A DNA stretch of 64,000 nt from Planococcus salinarum. Its GTDB lineage: Bacteria; Bacillota; Bacilli; Bacillales_A; Planococcaceae. The notes under the pieces were generated by a model. That model searched no databases. It had not been told where the DNA came from and saw nothing but the letters and a program-made list of their open reading frames with translations. Positions 31,289-39,664 of the stretch are shown here, piece after piece (position 1 is the stretch's first letter; each line of letters starts with the position of its first letter). The stretch covers positions 19,714 to 83,713 of the forward strand of contig NZ_VIFV01000016.1 in NCBI RefSeq assembly GCF_007004625.1. The letters are read 5' to 3'. A program made the position numbers and the translations under genes.

Positions 31289-32596
31289 ATGAAAACACAA
31301 GTCTTTATCAGCGGCGGCGGCATCGGCGGCCTGGCTTTGGCACTTAAGCTTGTTCAGCGGAACGTCGACGTGGTGATGGCGGAGCGCTTGAAAGCAAAAG
31401 CTCCTACTTATAAGGGAGAGTTGCTGCAGCCGAAGAGCATGCAGATTTTCGAAGGCTTGGGCTTATACGATGAAATCACTGAGCGCAGCAATGAAATAAA
31501 AATCCTCGATATGCTTGAATTGTCCAGTTCGCTGCAGGTCAGAGAACAGACATTTATGGATTACAGCGTGTTACCCGGAAAATATAATGCAGCCTTCATG
31601 GCGCATCATGAGGAACTCAAAGACATTTTGTTGAAAGCCGCATCCGAATATAAAAATTTCCGGTATCTCTCCGGAACATCCTGCACAGGATACACTGAAA
31701 ATAAGGCTTTGCTCAAAACCGGCAAAGAGCAGCTGGAAGTGGAAGCCGATTTCTTTTTCGGAGCGGAAGGGAGAGCTTCTGTTACGAGGAAGCATATGGA
31801 GATTGAAATCAAGCAGAACACCTATAACCATCATTTCCTGACAGTTTCCTTCCCGAGACCGGAGAGCTTCACCGATGGGCAGATCATCTCTACATACAAT
31901 CGTTTCCTGGGCCTTTTTCCGCTGCCGGATAAACAGGTCCGTTCGGTCTATCTAATACCGGAAGGAGATTATAAAAAACTCAAGGAAAAGCCGATCAGCC
32001 ATTTTCATAAGCTGTATACCGACCTTGCTCCGACAATGGATGGCTACGTACAACAACTTGTGGACTGGAAAAAAATCCAACTGATGATACCTGTTATGTT
32101 TCATGCTCCATCCTACGTAAAACATAACAAAGCAATTATTGGGGACGCAGCGCATGCTGTCCATCCAATGGCGGGAGAGGGCATGAATATGGCGATACAG
32201 GATGCAGACATACTGGGTGAGCTGACCGCTGATATGATTGAAAACCATAAAAAAAATCCAGACAATCTGACATGGTATGAAAAAGTCCGCCACAAAAGGG
32301 CCGATCATGTTATCCAACTAAGCCACCTGGCTGCGCTGGCCTATTCCTATCCGTTCAAGCCGGTAAGTTTCCTGCGGCAAAAGACATTCGAACGCATGGA
32401 AGAAGATCCAATCCTTCATTTTAAACAGATGCTGAATGTGTCAGGTCTTGGCATGTGGAAAGAAAGCGTTCGTGACCGTTTTATCCAGGGAGGCATCATA
32501 CCGGTGCGCTTGAGAAACCTCCCCAAAGAATCAAAAGAGCTGAGATATTATACGCGGGAAGACGATTACCCATGGAAGGATGAGGGATTGCTATGA
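31289..32596 (+). CDS. FAD-dependent monooxygenase (class A, UbiH/PHBH-like)
   Basis: Aromatic-hydroxylase-type flavoprotein. The Rossmann FAD motif is FISGGGIGGLALALKL at the N-terminus; the second FAD motif is GDAAHAVHPMAGEGMNMAIQ; the usual DG motif reads FFGAEGR. The ATG at 31289 has GAGGAG 9 bases upstream and starts just before the Rossmann strand, so an upstream in-frame TTG (31193) is unlikely. 435 residues. The stop overlaps the start of a methyltransferase gene, which suggests sequential hydroxylation and methylation of one substrate. Substrate unknown. Confidence 0.88.
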   Translation: MKTQVFISGGGIGGLALALKLVQRNVDVVMAERLKAKAPTYKGELLQPKSMQIFEGLGLYDEITERSNEIKILDMLELSSSLQVREQTFMDYSVLPGKYNAAFMAHHEELKDILLKAASEYKNFRYLSGTSCTGYTENKALLKTGKEQLEVEADFFFGAEGRASVTRKHMEIEIKQNTYNHHFLTVSFPRPESFTDGQIISTYNRFLGLFPLPDKQVRSVYLIPEGDYKKLKEKPISHFHKLYTDLAPTMDGYVQQLVDWKKIQLMIPVMFHAPSYVKHNKAIIGDAAHAVHPMAGEGMNMAIQDADILGELTADMIENHKKNPDNLTWYEKVRHKRADHVIQLSHLAALAYSYPFKPVSFLRQKTFERMEEDPILHFKQMLNVSGLGMWKESVRDRFIQGGIIPVRLRNLPKESKELRYYTREDDYPWKDEGLL

Positions 32597-33579
32597 TAGA
32601 TGTAATGAAGATGTTTAAAGCCAGAATGTATATGAAAAGAAATGAGCCTTTTTTATATAGTTGGCATGCCTATGTGGGATACGAACTTGATCTGTTCAAA
32701 GCTTTCGAGCGACCGATGGCGAAAGAAGATGTAGCGGATGCTTTTGGACTTGATGAAAAACTGCTCGAGCAATGGGTGGTGATCGGAGTTTCCATTGGCC
32801 ATCTGAAAGAAGCGGGCAGAGGACGTTATAAGATTGCCAATGCCTGGAAGCTTCCAAAAACAAAAGGCGATAATTCGTCCGGAGTGTTGTTGAAAGAGAT
32901 GATGGAACTGCATATCCCGACTTTGCTGCATTACCCGGAAATGATGCGTAATCGCAACCGGCTTCATTACGACGAAGAAAAACATGCAGGCACTGTCGCT
33001 GAAACCAGTCGGCTGCTGGAAGTCCTGGCCATGCCGAAAATGGCGAAGCGGATTCGCGAGATCAATGCGAAGACTGTATTGGATATCGGGTGCGGAGAAG
33101 GGGGATATATCAAGAAACTGGCAAGGCGATTTCCTGACACACAGTTTAACGGCATCGAAATCAGTGAAGAAGTGACCCGAAAAGCGAAGCGTCTTACCGA
33201 GGAAGACGACAATATCATCGTTGAAAATGCCAACCTTTGGGATTATAATCCGTCCGAGCCTTTTGATATGGTGATGATGAATAATGTCCTGCATTATATT
33301 GACCTCGAGAAGCGGAAAGCACTGATATTCGAATTGGCAGGCTGGGTCAGTCCTGGGGGCATCCTTTCCATCGTGACGCCGATTGCAGGAAACAGCGAAG
33401 ATCCACCTTTTGCCAATGTCTTCAATAGTTTCTTTTCATCCTTCGATAATCTTTACCGCCTACCGACAAGGGAAGAATTGAAGGGCTGGGGGGCAGCAGC
33501 CGGACTTGAAATGCTTGGCATCCACACCGTCATCAAAGAGGGCGGATGGTATATCACCCAGTACAGGAAACCGGAATGA
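32593..33579 (+). CDS. class I SAM-dependent methyltransferase
   Basis: 328 residues. The N-terminal 110 residues look like the winged-helix dimerisation region of O-methyltransferases (FKAFERPMAKEDVADAFGLD), followed by a SAM fold: motif I VLDIGCGEGGYIKKL, acidic end of strand 2 GIEIS, motif IV FDMVMMNNVLHYI and motif V WVSPGGILSIVTP. The ATGA overlap with the monooxygenase gene shows coupling. It may act on a hydroxylated quinone or phenolic product; this is inference from gene order only. Confidence 0.85.
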   Translation: MIDVMKMFKARMYMKRNEPFLYSWHAYVGYELDLFKAFERPMAKEDVADAFGLDEKLLEQWVVIGVSIGHLKEAGRGRYKIANAWKLPKTKGDNSSGVLLKEMMELHIPTLLHYPEMMRNRNRLHYDEEKHAGTVAETSRLLEVLAMPKMAKRIREINAKTVLDIGCGEGGYIKKLARRFPDTQFNGIEISEEVTRKAKRLTEEDDNIIVENANLWDYNPSEPFDMVMMNNVLHYIDLEKRKALIFELAGWVSPGGILSIVTPIAGNSEDPPFANVFNSFFSSFDNLYRLPTREELKGWGAAAGLEMLGIHTVIKEGGWYITQYRKPE

Positions 33580-33613
33580 AATTTGCTGCCGAAATAATGA
33601 TTGAAACCGCATA

Positions 33614-33646
33614 GAAAAAGCCCCTGAATAAATTCAGGGGCTTTTC
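33614..33646 (+). terminator. terminator after the methyltransferase gene (left copy of IS target duplication)
   Basis: AAAAAGCCCCTGAA/TTCAGGGGCTTTT hairpin. The whole 33-base sequence recurs exactly at 35178-35210 on the other side of the insertion sequence. Confidence 0.88.
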
Positions 33647-33722
33647 CAGCTTGTTGAGAAACTAAGGTTTCATCGAGTTTGCTCTTAGTTGATTTGTGAA
33701 AAAACAAAAGATCATGAAGTTT

Positions 33723-35086
33723 TTAGACCCTTCTGCTTAGCAGAAGGGTCATTTTTTTAATGTTCTGCGCTGCTGCTGTCAGATAAGCCTGTTCTTGGAC
33801 GGACTTGCGCCCTCGTCGCCTTGCGTAGCGGAAACTATGGAGTTCTTTCGCATCGGCGAAACTCCGTTCGATGGTCTGGCTTCTTAATTTATATAGTTTT
33901 TTTCCGCTAGGCGTGCGCTTGTTGGCGCGCACCTTGTCTTTTTCGTCTTCCCAGATGTGCCGGAAAATCGATCGGTGCTTGCTTTTCGCGGAAAAACAAT
34001 CCGAGCGCAGTGGACAGTTTTCACAATCCTGTGTTCGGCTTTTATAATGACGATATCCTTCTCGATCCGTCGTCGCATAGGATAACTTGCAGCCCATAGG
34101 GCATGCATAGGCGTCTAATGATGAGACATACGTAAATAAACGTTTCGGGACTTTGGGATTCCCACCTTTGAAACGGCGAGCGCCCATGACCACAAACGTT
34201 CCAGCTTGATTTAAGGTCTTGCAGATATGGCCGGTAAAATAACCGGCATCCAAGGCGGCCGCTTCCACCGGAAAATTGAATTTATGTTTTTGGACAGCGA
34301 GCCGGTCCAGATAAGGGACGGCGTCGTGGACATTACCAGCCGTGATGAAGGTATCCGTGATGAAATTGTATTTGGCATCCACCGTCCGGTGGTCGAGATA
34401 GAAGAATCCCTGGGGTTTTTGGTTTCGCATGAGGAAGCCGCTATCCGGATCGGTCACGCTTTCGCGGGTCATCGCCGGTTTGGTTTTGGAAACCGGCCGA
34501 ACCCTCTTCGGCTTCAGCGCTTTTTTCCATGAGCCTCCCGATCAGCTTCGACAGCTTGTTCTAGTTCTCCCAGGTAGCTGACCACTTTTTCGGGTTTTGC
34601 CTTACGGATAAACTTGTTCTTATTGGCATTGGCTTTGATATGGGTGGAATCTGATAGAAGCAGACGTCCATTCACCATGCCGTGAGCTTGCGCCTGGCGG
34701 ACGGTTTCGTCGAAAATTTGTTCGAAGACCGTGGTGTCTTCAAATCGGCCTTTCCGGTTAAAACTGATGGTGGAGTGATCGGGAATGCGATCGGTGAGTG
34801 AATAACCCAAGAACCAGCGATAGGCATTGTTCATCTGAATTTCCTTTTCCAATTGGCGTTCGGACCGGATGCCATAGAAATAACCAATGAATAACATCTT
34901 AAACAATGTGATCGGTGGAATGGCCGGACGGCCGTTATCTGGACAATAATAGGGTGAAGCAATGTTTTCAATGAAAGAAAAATCGATAAGGGCATCGACG
35001 GTACGGAGAAAATGATCTTGCGGTACGAGTTCATCAATTGAGACGGTGACCTGTTCATGTCGGTGGTTTTTAACGGGACCAATCAT
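33723..35086 (-). CDS. IS1182 family transposase, in two frames (possible -1 frameshift)
   Basis: DDE transposase. The first frame runs from ATG 35086 (MIGPVKNHRHEQ; AAGGAGCGAGG upstream) to TGA at 34514; the second continues to 33723. Joining at 34520 gives about 454 residues, normal for IS1182, with junction HGKK-ALKPKRVRPV. Candidate DDE residues are in LLSDSTHIKAN, AALDAGYFTG and TIERSFADAKELH. The break is at six A then G, so either programmed -1 frameshifting makes the full protein or one A has been lost. Both halves look otherwise intact. Confidence 0.85.
33726..33758 (+). terminator. terminator inside the 3' end of the transposase gene, acting on + strand
   Basis: GACCCTTCTGCT/AGCAGAAGGGTC hairpin followed by seven T on the + strand; on the - strand no T-run follows. 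It encodes the last residues of the transposase and would stop transcripts entering the element from the left. Confidence 0.7.
34496..34539 (-). other. candidate -1 programmed ribosomal frameshift site
   Basis: Minus strand, 5' to 3': GGGAGG (34539-34534), seven bases, slippery heptamer A AAA AAG in the zero frame (34526-34520), seven bases including the zero-frame stop, then hairpin GCCGAA-GAGGG-TTCGGC (34512-34496). A slip of -1 joins the two transposase frames. Confidence 0.6.
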
Positions 35087-35177
35087 GGGACCTCGCTCCT
35101 TCATTTTCTTTCAGTTTACATCAAAAAAGTGTTCAAATAAACAAAAAATGGCTGTCGAGAGGGTTTCTCGACAGCCT

Positions 35178-35210
35178 GAAAAAGCCCCTGAATAAATTCA
35201 GGGGCTTTTC
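35178..35210 (+). terminator. right copy of duplicated terminator
   Basis: Identical for 33 bases to 33614-33646. The intergenic repeat begins five bases after it. Confidence 0.8.
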
Positions 35211-35214
35211 ATAT

Positions 35215-35334
35215 TGTCCAGACTCCAGCGGCCCAGCTCTTCGGGTCATAAGCCAGCCCAGCTATGCGGCAAGAAACGCCGCTTTGCTGTTCTGTCTTAT
35301 GCCTTTCAGAGCTTAACGGGCCCTGTCGCTTTTC
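35215..35334. repeat. single copy of the structured intergenic repeat
   Basis: TGTCCAGACTCCAGCG at the start, CGCTTTT at the end. Outer stem AGCTCT/AGAGCT with CATAAG/CTTATG; central stem GCGGC/GCCGC with loop AAGAAAC. It ends immediately before the stop codon of the DUF1128 gene. Confidence 0.8.
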
Positions 35335-35556
35335 TTACTTGCGCAATGCGCCAAGTTCTTGGGCGATTGCCTGCATCTCATTTGGAGTGATGTTATCACG
35401 CTTTTTGACCATTTCATAAAGATCGCGCAAATCTTCATATTGGGAGGCATTGAAGTGCTCGGCTTTCATAGCATCGACATTGACCATCCGCAATTTCGTT
35501 TTGATTTCCTCGATCATAAAGTTGACGTTCTCTGGAGACTGTTTTGATAAGTCCAT
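35335..35556 (-). CDS. DUF1128 family protein (YfkK-like)
   Basis: 73-residue, mostly helical cytosolic protein. The sequence ([48 protein letters not shown]) corresponds to the DUF1128/YfkK family, whose function is unknown. Its start follows AGGCAGGAACC. It lies downstream of the symporter gene on the same strand. Confidence 0.85.
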   Translation of the reverse strand: MDLSKQSPENVNFMIEEIKTKLRMVNVDAMKAEHFNASQYEDLRDLYEMVKKRDNITPNEMQAIAQELGALRK

Positions 35557-35614
35557 GATAGGTTCCTGCCTTTCGGTATGGTATGCCTTATCATTTCACT
35601 TATCAAAAAAAAAG

Positions 35615-36988
35615 TCAATTTCCTGAACGAGCAAGTTCAGCTTTCGTTTCTTTTTCTTCTTTGGCTTTTGCAACGATTCTCTTCGTCTCATACACGATGA
35701 CTCCTGACAGGCCAAGAAGGCCGATCAAATTCGGAACTGCCATTAAGCCGTTCATAACGTCAGAGAACGTCCAGACGACAGTAAGTGAAGCAGTAGCGCC
35801 AAGGAAGACGGCTGCAACGAAAAGAACACGATAAACAATCAGCAGGCTTGGACTTTTAAATAAATACTGGAAACATTTTTCCCCGTAGTAAGACCAACCG
35901 ATAATTGTTGAAGAGGCAAAGAAAATTAAACCTATCGCTACAACATATGGACCGAAACCTCCAAGATACTGAGCAAATGCAGCACTTGTCAGAGGTGCGC
36001 CTTCAAGGTCACCGCCTATATAAAGACCTGACATGACAATGGTGATACCAGTAATCGAACAAACAATTAATGTATCAAATAAAACCTGTGTCATTGAAAC
36101 CAAAGCCTGGCGCCCAGGCATATCTGTTTTCGCAGCAGCAGCAGCAATAGGAGCTGAACCAAGTCCTGCTTCGTTTGAGAAAACCCCTCGGGCAACGCCA
36201 TAACGGATTGCTGCCCCGATTGCTCCCCCAGCAGCAGCTTCACCTGTAAAGGCAGCGCTGAAAATTGTACCTAAAGCAGCAGGAATCAAATCAATATTCA
36301 TGACCATAATGATTAAGCCGGCAAAGACGTAGAATATGACCATAATCGGTACGAAAAATGCAGTAACTTTCCCGATTGTTTTTATTCCGCCCAAAATTAC
36401 CAGTGCAGCAAAAACTGTAAGGATGAGTCCTGTAACCCAAGTAGGTACACCGAAAGTATCGACAGTAATTGCCGCAACAGAATTGGATTGTGTCATGTTA
36501 CCTATACCAAAAGCAGCGATTGCACCGAAAATTGCAAAGAGAACAGCAAGCCATTTTTGCTTGAGGCCATGTTCCAAATAATACATTGGTCCACCAGCCA
36601 TTTTTCCTTGCGAGTCAGTGATGCGGTATTTTACAGCCAACACAGCTTCCCCGTATTTAGTCGCCATCCCGAAGAAGGCGGAAAGCCACATCCAAAATAT
36701 TGCACCTGGACCACCGAGGACAACAGCTGTTGCAACACCAACGATGTTACCCGTACCTACAGTTGCTGCCATTGCAGTGGAAAGTGCCTGGAAATGGGAT
36801 ATATCCCCTTCGGAATCTTTGTCAACATTTTTGGTAAAAGTTAATTTAAGTGCATAAGGCAATAAGCGAAGCTGTAAGAATCCTAAACGTAAAGTAAGAT
36901 AAATCCCTGTTCCGACAATCAGGATAAGAAGTGGAACCCCCCAAACATATCCACTGATCGTTCCCAATACTTCTTCGATTCTTTGCAT
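35615..36988 (-). CDS. sodium:alanine symporter (AGCS family)
   Basis: 457-residue inner-membrane amino acid carrier with about ten to twelve helices. AGCS signatures are FQALSTAMAATVGTGNIVG and VRGVFSNEAGLGSAPIAAAA-type segments (here ARGVFSNEAGLGSAPIAAAA), with AGGPMYYLEHGL between them. It probably imports alanine or glycine with sodium. A TTGACT lies about 80 bases upstream but no good -10 is spaced from it. Divergent from the YtxH gene. Confidence 0.93.
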   Translation of the reverse strand: MQRIEEVLGTISGYVWGVPLLILIVGTGIYLTLRLGFLQLRLLPYALKLTFTKNVDKDSEGDISHFQALSTAMAATVGTGNIVGVATAVVLGGPGAIFWMWLSAFFGMATKYGEAVLAVKYRITDSQGKMAGGPMYYLEHGLKQKWLAVLFAIFGAIAAFGIGNMTQSNSVAAITVDTFGVPTWVTGLILTVFAALVILGGIKTIGKVTAFFVPIMVIFYVFAGLIIMVMNIDLIPAALGTIFSAAFTGEAAAGGAIGAAIRYGVARGVFSNEAGLGSAPIAAAAAKTDMPGRQALVSMTQVLFDTLIVCSITGITIVMSGLYIGGDLEGAPLTSAAFAQYLGGFGPYVVAIGLIFFASSTIIGWSYYGEKCFQYLFKSPSLLIVYRVLFVAAVFLGATASLTVVWTFSDVMNGLMAVPNLIGLLGLSGVIVYETKRIVAKAKEEKETKAELARSGN

Positions 36989-37112
36989 TAATTCTCCCCC
37001 TCAAGCATATCATTCTGTTTTCCTGAAATAATTTTGCACCCCCTGTTGATTTAATATTCCGAAAGTTATCGCAAAGAGTCAAGGTTTTTTTAAAAAAATA
37101 AAATACAGAGAA

Positions 37113-37138
37113 GTTTAAATATGGAGAGATTAGGGAAA
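37113..37138 (+). promoter_or_regulatory. candidate sigma-B promoter
   Basis: GTTTAA (37113-37118), 14-base spacer, GGGAAA (37133-37138), against the sigma-B consensus GTTTAA-N12-15-GGGTAT. The genes downstream are YtxH and YihY types; their B. subtilis counterparts yfkI-yfkH are, from memory, general-stress genes. Confidence 0.5.
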
Positions 37139-37186
37139 AATTCAAAAGACACATCAGAACAAACTATTCATTGGGAGGAATTCAGA

Positions 37187-37648
37187 ATGAGCCAAAACAA
37201 ATTGATGACAGGATTATTAGTGGGTGCTGCAGTAGGGATTATTGTATCCTTATTTGACCGCAACACGAGAGAAGATGTTATGCAGAAATCGAAAAAGGCA
37301 TCAGAGAACGCAAAATATTACGCGAGCAATAAAGATGAACTGAAATCTGCGGTCCAACAGCAGGCAAGTAAATTTCAGAACCTTTATGAGCGCGTTTCTG
37401 AAGATGCTTCCTACGTAGGCGATAAAGTCAATGAAATCAAAGAGCTGACTCCTCAGGTGAAAGATATGGCGATGGAGACGAAAGAGGCTTTTGTCGATAC
37501 GAAAGAAGCTGTGGTTGATTCGACTCAAGATGTCAAATCAGCACTTAAAGAAGACAATCCATCGGCATCGTCATCACTGACTGATGAAAATGACAAGTCT
37601 TCAGACAATAACTCAAACCGCGATGCGGAATATGGGAAAAAGCAATAA
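37187..37648 (+). CDS. YtxH domain-containing general-stress-type protein
   Basis: 153 residues: a short N-terminal membrane segment (LMTGLLVGAAVGIIVSLF) followed by a long charged, helical, probably coiled-coil stretch and a Ser/Asp/Asn-rich tail. This is the YtxH-domain layout. The start at 37187 has GGGAGG nine bases upstream; the in-frame ATG at 37121 lies within the candidate promoter. Its end overlaps the start of the YihY gene. Confidence 0.8.
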   Translation: MSQNKLMTGLLVGAAVGIIVSLFDRNTREDVMQKSKKASENAKYYASNKDELKSAVQQQASKFQNLYERVSEDASYVGDKVNEIKELTPQVKDMAMETKEAFVDTKEAVVDSTQDVKSALKEDNPSASSSLTDENDKSSDNNSNRDAEYGKKQ

Positions 37649-38576
37649 TTCCCTGAAAAATTTCCGGAAAACAGAAGAGGATATCCGGCAGAACAGTCCG
37701 GAAGCAAAGGGACCCAGTTATGATGTCACTAGGTCCTCCGGCTTTCTGAAGGAATTATGGAAAAGAATCAACGACGTGGATGTCACGGGTCTTGGAGCGC
37801 AATTAGCGTTCTTTTTCCTGTTGTCCATTTTTCCTTTATTGATATTTCTTATCACACTTCTGCCTTATTTAAATATTGCTGAAGAGCAAGTGTATCTCTT
37901 CATGTCGAATGTCGTGCCGGGAGAAGTCTATATTCTTATTGAAGAGACTTTAAAAGAGATTCTGACTGAGGAAAACCGCAGCTTGCTTTCGTTCGGCCTT
38001 ATTGCCACAATCTGGTCTGCCAGTCTTGGCATGAATGCTCTGATCAAGTCATTGAACAGATCCTATGGTGTGGAAGAAAATCGGCCGATCCTGATTGCCA
38101 GGGGCATGTCGATCATCACGACAGTTCTGATGATTTTCATTTTGCTGATTGCATTGGTCCTGCCGATATTCGGCCGTCAAGTCGGAATTTTCATATTTTC
38201 ATTTCTTGGCCTTGAGGCAGGGTTTCTGGAAACATGGAACACATTGCGGTTTTCGATACCGCCTTTAATAATCTTCGTTGTTGCTGCAGTGATCTACTGG
38301 GCAGCTCCCAACGTCAAACTTGATTTTAAATCAGTATTGGCTGGATCGACCTTTACCGCCATCGGATGGCTTGGTGTATCATTCGGCTTTTCTGTCTATA
38401 TCAATAATTTCGCCAATTACTCAGCGACTTATGGAGGGATCGGCGGTGTAATCATGCTCATGCTCTGGTTATATGTATCCGCCATACTTCTGATGGTGGG
38501 TGGGCAGATAAATGCCGTTATGCAATCCAGGCGTGATGTCATAAAGCGCTTTAAAAGATATGTCGGACCGTCTTGA
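37635..38576 (+). CDS. YihY/virulence factor BrkB family membrane protein (YfkH-like)
   Basis: About 313 residues with six membrane helices; LGAQLAFFFLLSIFPLLIFL is the family signature, and MLMLWLYVSAILLMVGGQIN the C-terminal one. The start is uncertain: 37635 (MGKSNNSLKNF) is chosen, 37584 and 37626 are alternatives, none with a good ribosome site, which suggests coupling to the YtxH gene. Despite the family label it is not a ribonuclease or a known virulence factor; its role is unknown. Confidence 0.85.
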   Translation, partial: GKSNNSLKNFRKTEEDIRQNSPEAKGPSYDVTRSSGFLKELWKRINDVDVTGLGAQLAFFFLLSIFPLLIFLITLLPYLNIAEEQVYLFMSNVVPGEVYILIEETLKEILTEENRSLLSFGLIATIWSASLGMNALIKSLNRSYGVEENRPILIARGMSIITTVLMIFILLIALVLPIFGRQVGIFIFSFLGLEAGFLETWNTLRFSIPPLIIFVVAAVIYWAAPNVKLDFKSVLAGSTFTAIGWLGVSFGFSVYINNFANYSATYGGIGGVIMLMLWLYVSAILLMVGGQINAVMQSRRDVIKRFKRYVGPS

Positions 38577-38610
38577 GTATTCATACTTCAAGCCTGTCCG
38601 ACGTTTTTTT
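38562..38610 (+). terminator. terminator after the YihY gene
   Basis: GTCGGAC/GTCCGAC outer stem with an inner CTTGA-GTA pairing and seven T; it begins inside the last codons. Confidence 0.8.
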
Positions 38611-38679
38611 GTTCAGTATTGATATTGATCACAAAAAAATCCGCCCATCTCAGAAGATGGAAACGGAAGGGCGTGTAAA

Positions 38680-38874
38680 TCAACTTTCATCAGTAGGGCG
38701 GCTGTTGAATTGCTGCATCTTGCCGTCAAGTTCATCAACCATAGCAATCAGCCGGTCTATATCTTCAAGTTCAGCAGTTTCCGGTTCGATTGAATCGAGA
38801 ACTTCGAGGAACATGTTTAAACGCTGTTTCATATAAATTACTTGTTTTTCTTTGTCTGTGATGGATTTTCCCAT
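38680..38874 (-). CDS. small conserved protein (SE1561-like)
   Basis: 64 residues, helical and acidic (MGKSITDKEKQVIYMKQRLN, then LEDIDRLIAMVDELDGK). It resembles small Bacilli proteins named SE1561 family; this assignment is from memory and tentative. GAGGTG is six bases before the ATG at 38874. No function is known. Confidence 0.65.
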   Translation of the reverse strand: MGKSITDKEKQVIYMKQRLNMFLEVLDSIEPETAELEDIDRLIAMVDELDGKMQQFNSRPTDES

Positions 38875-39033
38875 GGGGTACACCTCATTTCGCATTCTAT
38901 CGTAGCTGAAAAAGGATGAGATTTCAATGGATGATGGGTAAAAAGAGTCATTTTATTATTTTTTCTATTTTGAATATTTACTTAATTCGAACTCTGTGTT
39001 AATTTAAGATTAATCAACAGAGAGGAGGCCATA

Positions 39034-39069
39034 ATGAATAGTCGAAACCTGTCAACATTAATCAGCTAA
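39034..39069 (+). other. 11-codon leader-like ORF with tandem ribosome sites
   Basis: AGAGGAGG six bases before ATG encodes MNSRNLSTLIS and a stop. Another strong site, AAAAGGAGGGGG (39068-39079), follows at once but has no ATG at normal spacing. This is the only notable content of the 329-base gap 38875-39203 apart from a hairpin at its right end. Whether it is translated is unknown. Confidence 0.35.
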
Positions 39070-39149
39070 AAGGAGGGGGTTCGAACATTTAACCGGCGAT
39101 AGCCGAAAAAATGGTCTTATGAAAAAAAGAAGAAATGAAAACGCAACAT

Positions 39150-39196
39150 AAAAGCTCAGCCGCGATCTGATATCCAGATACACGGACTGAGCTTTT
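39150..39196. terminator. hairpin downstream of the OsmC-like gene
   Basis: AAAAGCTCAG/CTGAGCTTTT arms with an inner ATCTG/CAGAT pairing; it can serve the minus-strand osmC-like gene and any + strand transcript from 39000. Confidence 0.65.
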
Positions 39197-39203
39197 ATTG
39201 GTC

Positions 39204-39584
39204 TCACACCAATTCGTATGTTTCAACAACCTCGATCGAATTTTCCACGGAACGAACCATCGAGCAATTCTTTCTCGTCAATTCCATGACCCGCTCCATT
39301 TTTGTTTCATCAATATCACCTTTAATTATAAAGTGAAGGTGAACCTTCGAAACGCGACCGGCTTCTTCATCGATGCGGATGACCTCTTTCACTTCCGCCT
39401 GGATATCCTCAGCCGGCATGCGCTTTTTCTCCAAAACTTTTCTGATGACGCCCGCGCTGCAGACTGCGAGAGAGGCCACCAGTAATTGGTACGGACGGAA
39501 TCCATGTTCCTCATTTGTGGAAACGGCCAGTTCGCCGAAAGGCAAATCACCGGTAAAACCATTTTCTGTCATTGAAAACTTCAT
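39204..39584 (-). CDS. OsmC family protein
   Basis: 126-residue cytosolic protein of the OsmC/Ohr superfamily of thiol peroxidases. The two conserved cysteines are visible in SLAVCSAGVIRKVL and TRKNCSMVRSV, and the fold-typical RPYQLLVASLA precedes the first. AGGAGGAG precedes the ATG. It is closer to the general OsmC-like branch than to Ohr, so the peroxide substrate is unclear. Divergent from the MFS gene. Confidence 0.87.
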   Translation of the reverse strand: MKFSMTENGFTGDLPFGELAVSTNEEHGFRPYQLLVASLAVCSAGVIRKVLEKKRMPAEDIQAEVKEVIRIDEEAGRVSKVHLHFIIKGDIDETKMERVMELTRKNCSMVRSVENSIEVVETYELV

Positions 39585-39664
39585 CTTCTATCTCCTCCTT
39601 ATGATAAAATTGTATCCTACTATACTTTAAATACAAAAGAACGTGCTTACTCAAAGGAGGCACC

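Larger units (their letters stand above)
33647..35177 (-). mobile_element. IS1182-family insertion sequence
   Basis: About 1.53 kb. The left end CAGCTTGTTGAGAAAC and the inverted right end CAGGCTGTCGAGAAAC match at 12 of 16 positions. One transposase gene (minus strand) is split by a frame change. The element is flanked by a 33-base direct duplication of a terminator (33614-33646 and 35178-35210), so it inserted at the terminator of the methyltransferase gene. Exact ends may be off by one or two bases because the duplication and termini share bases. Confidence 0.88.
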
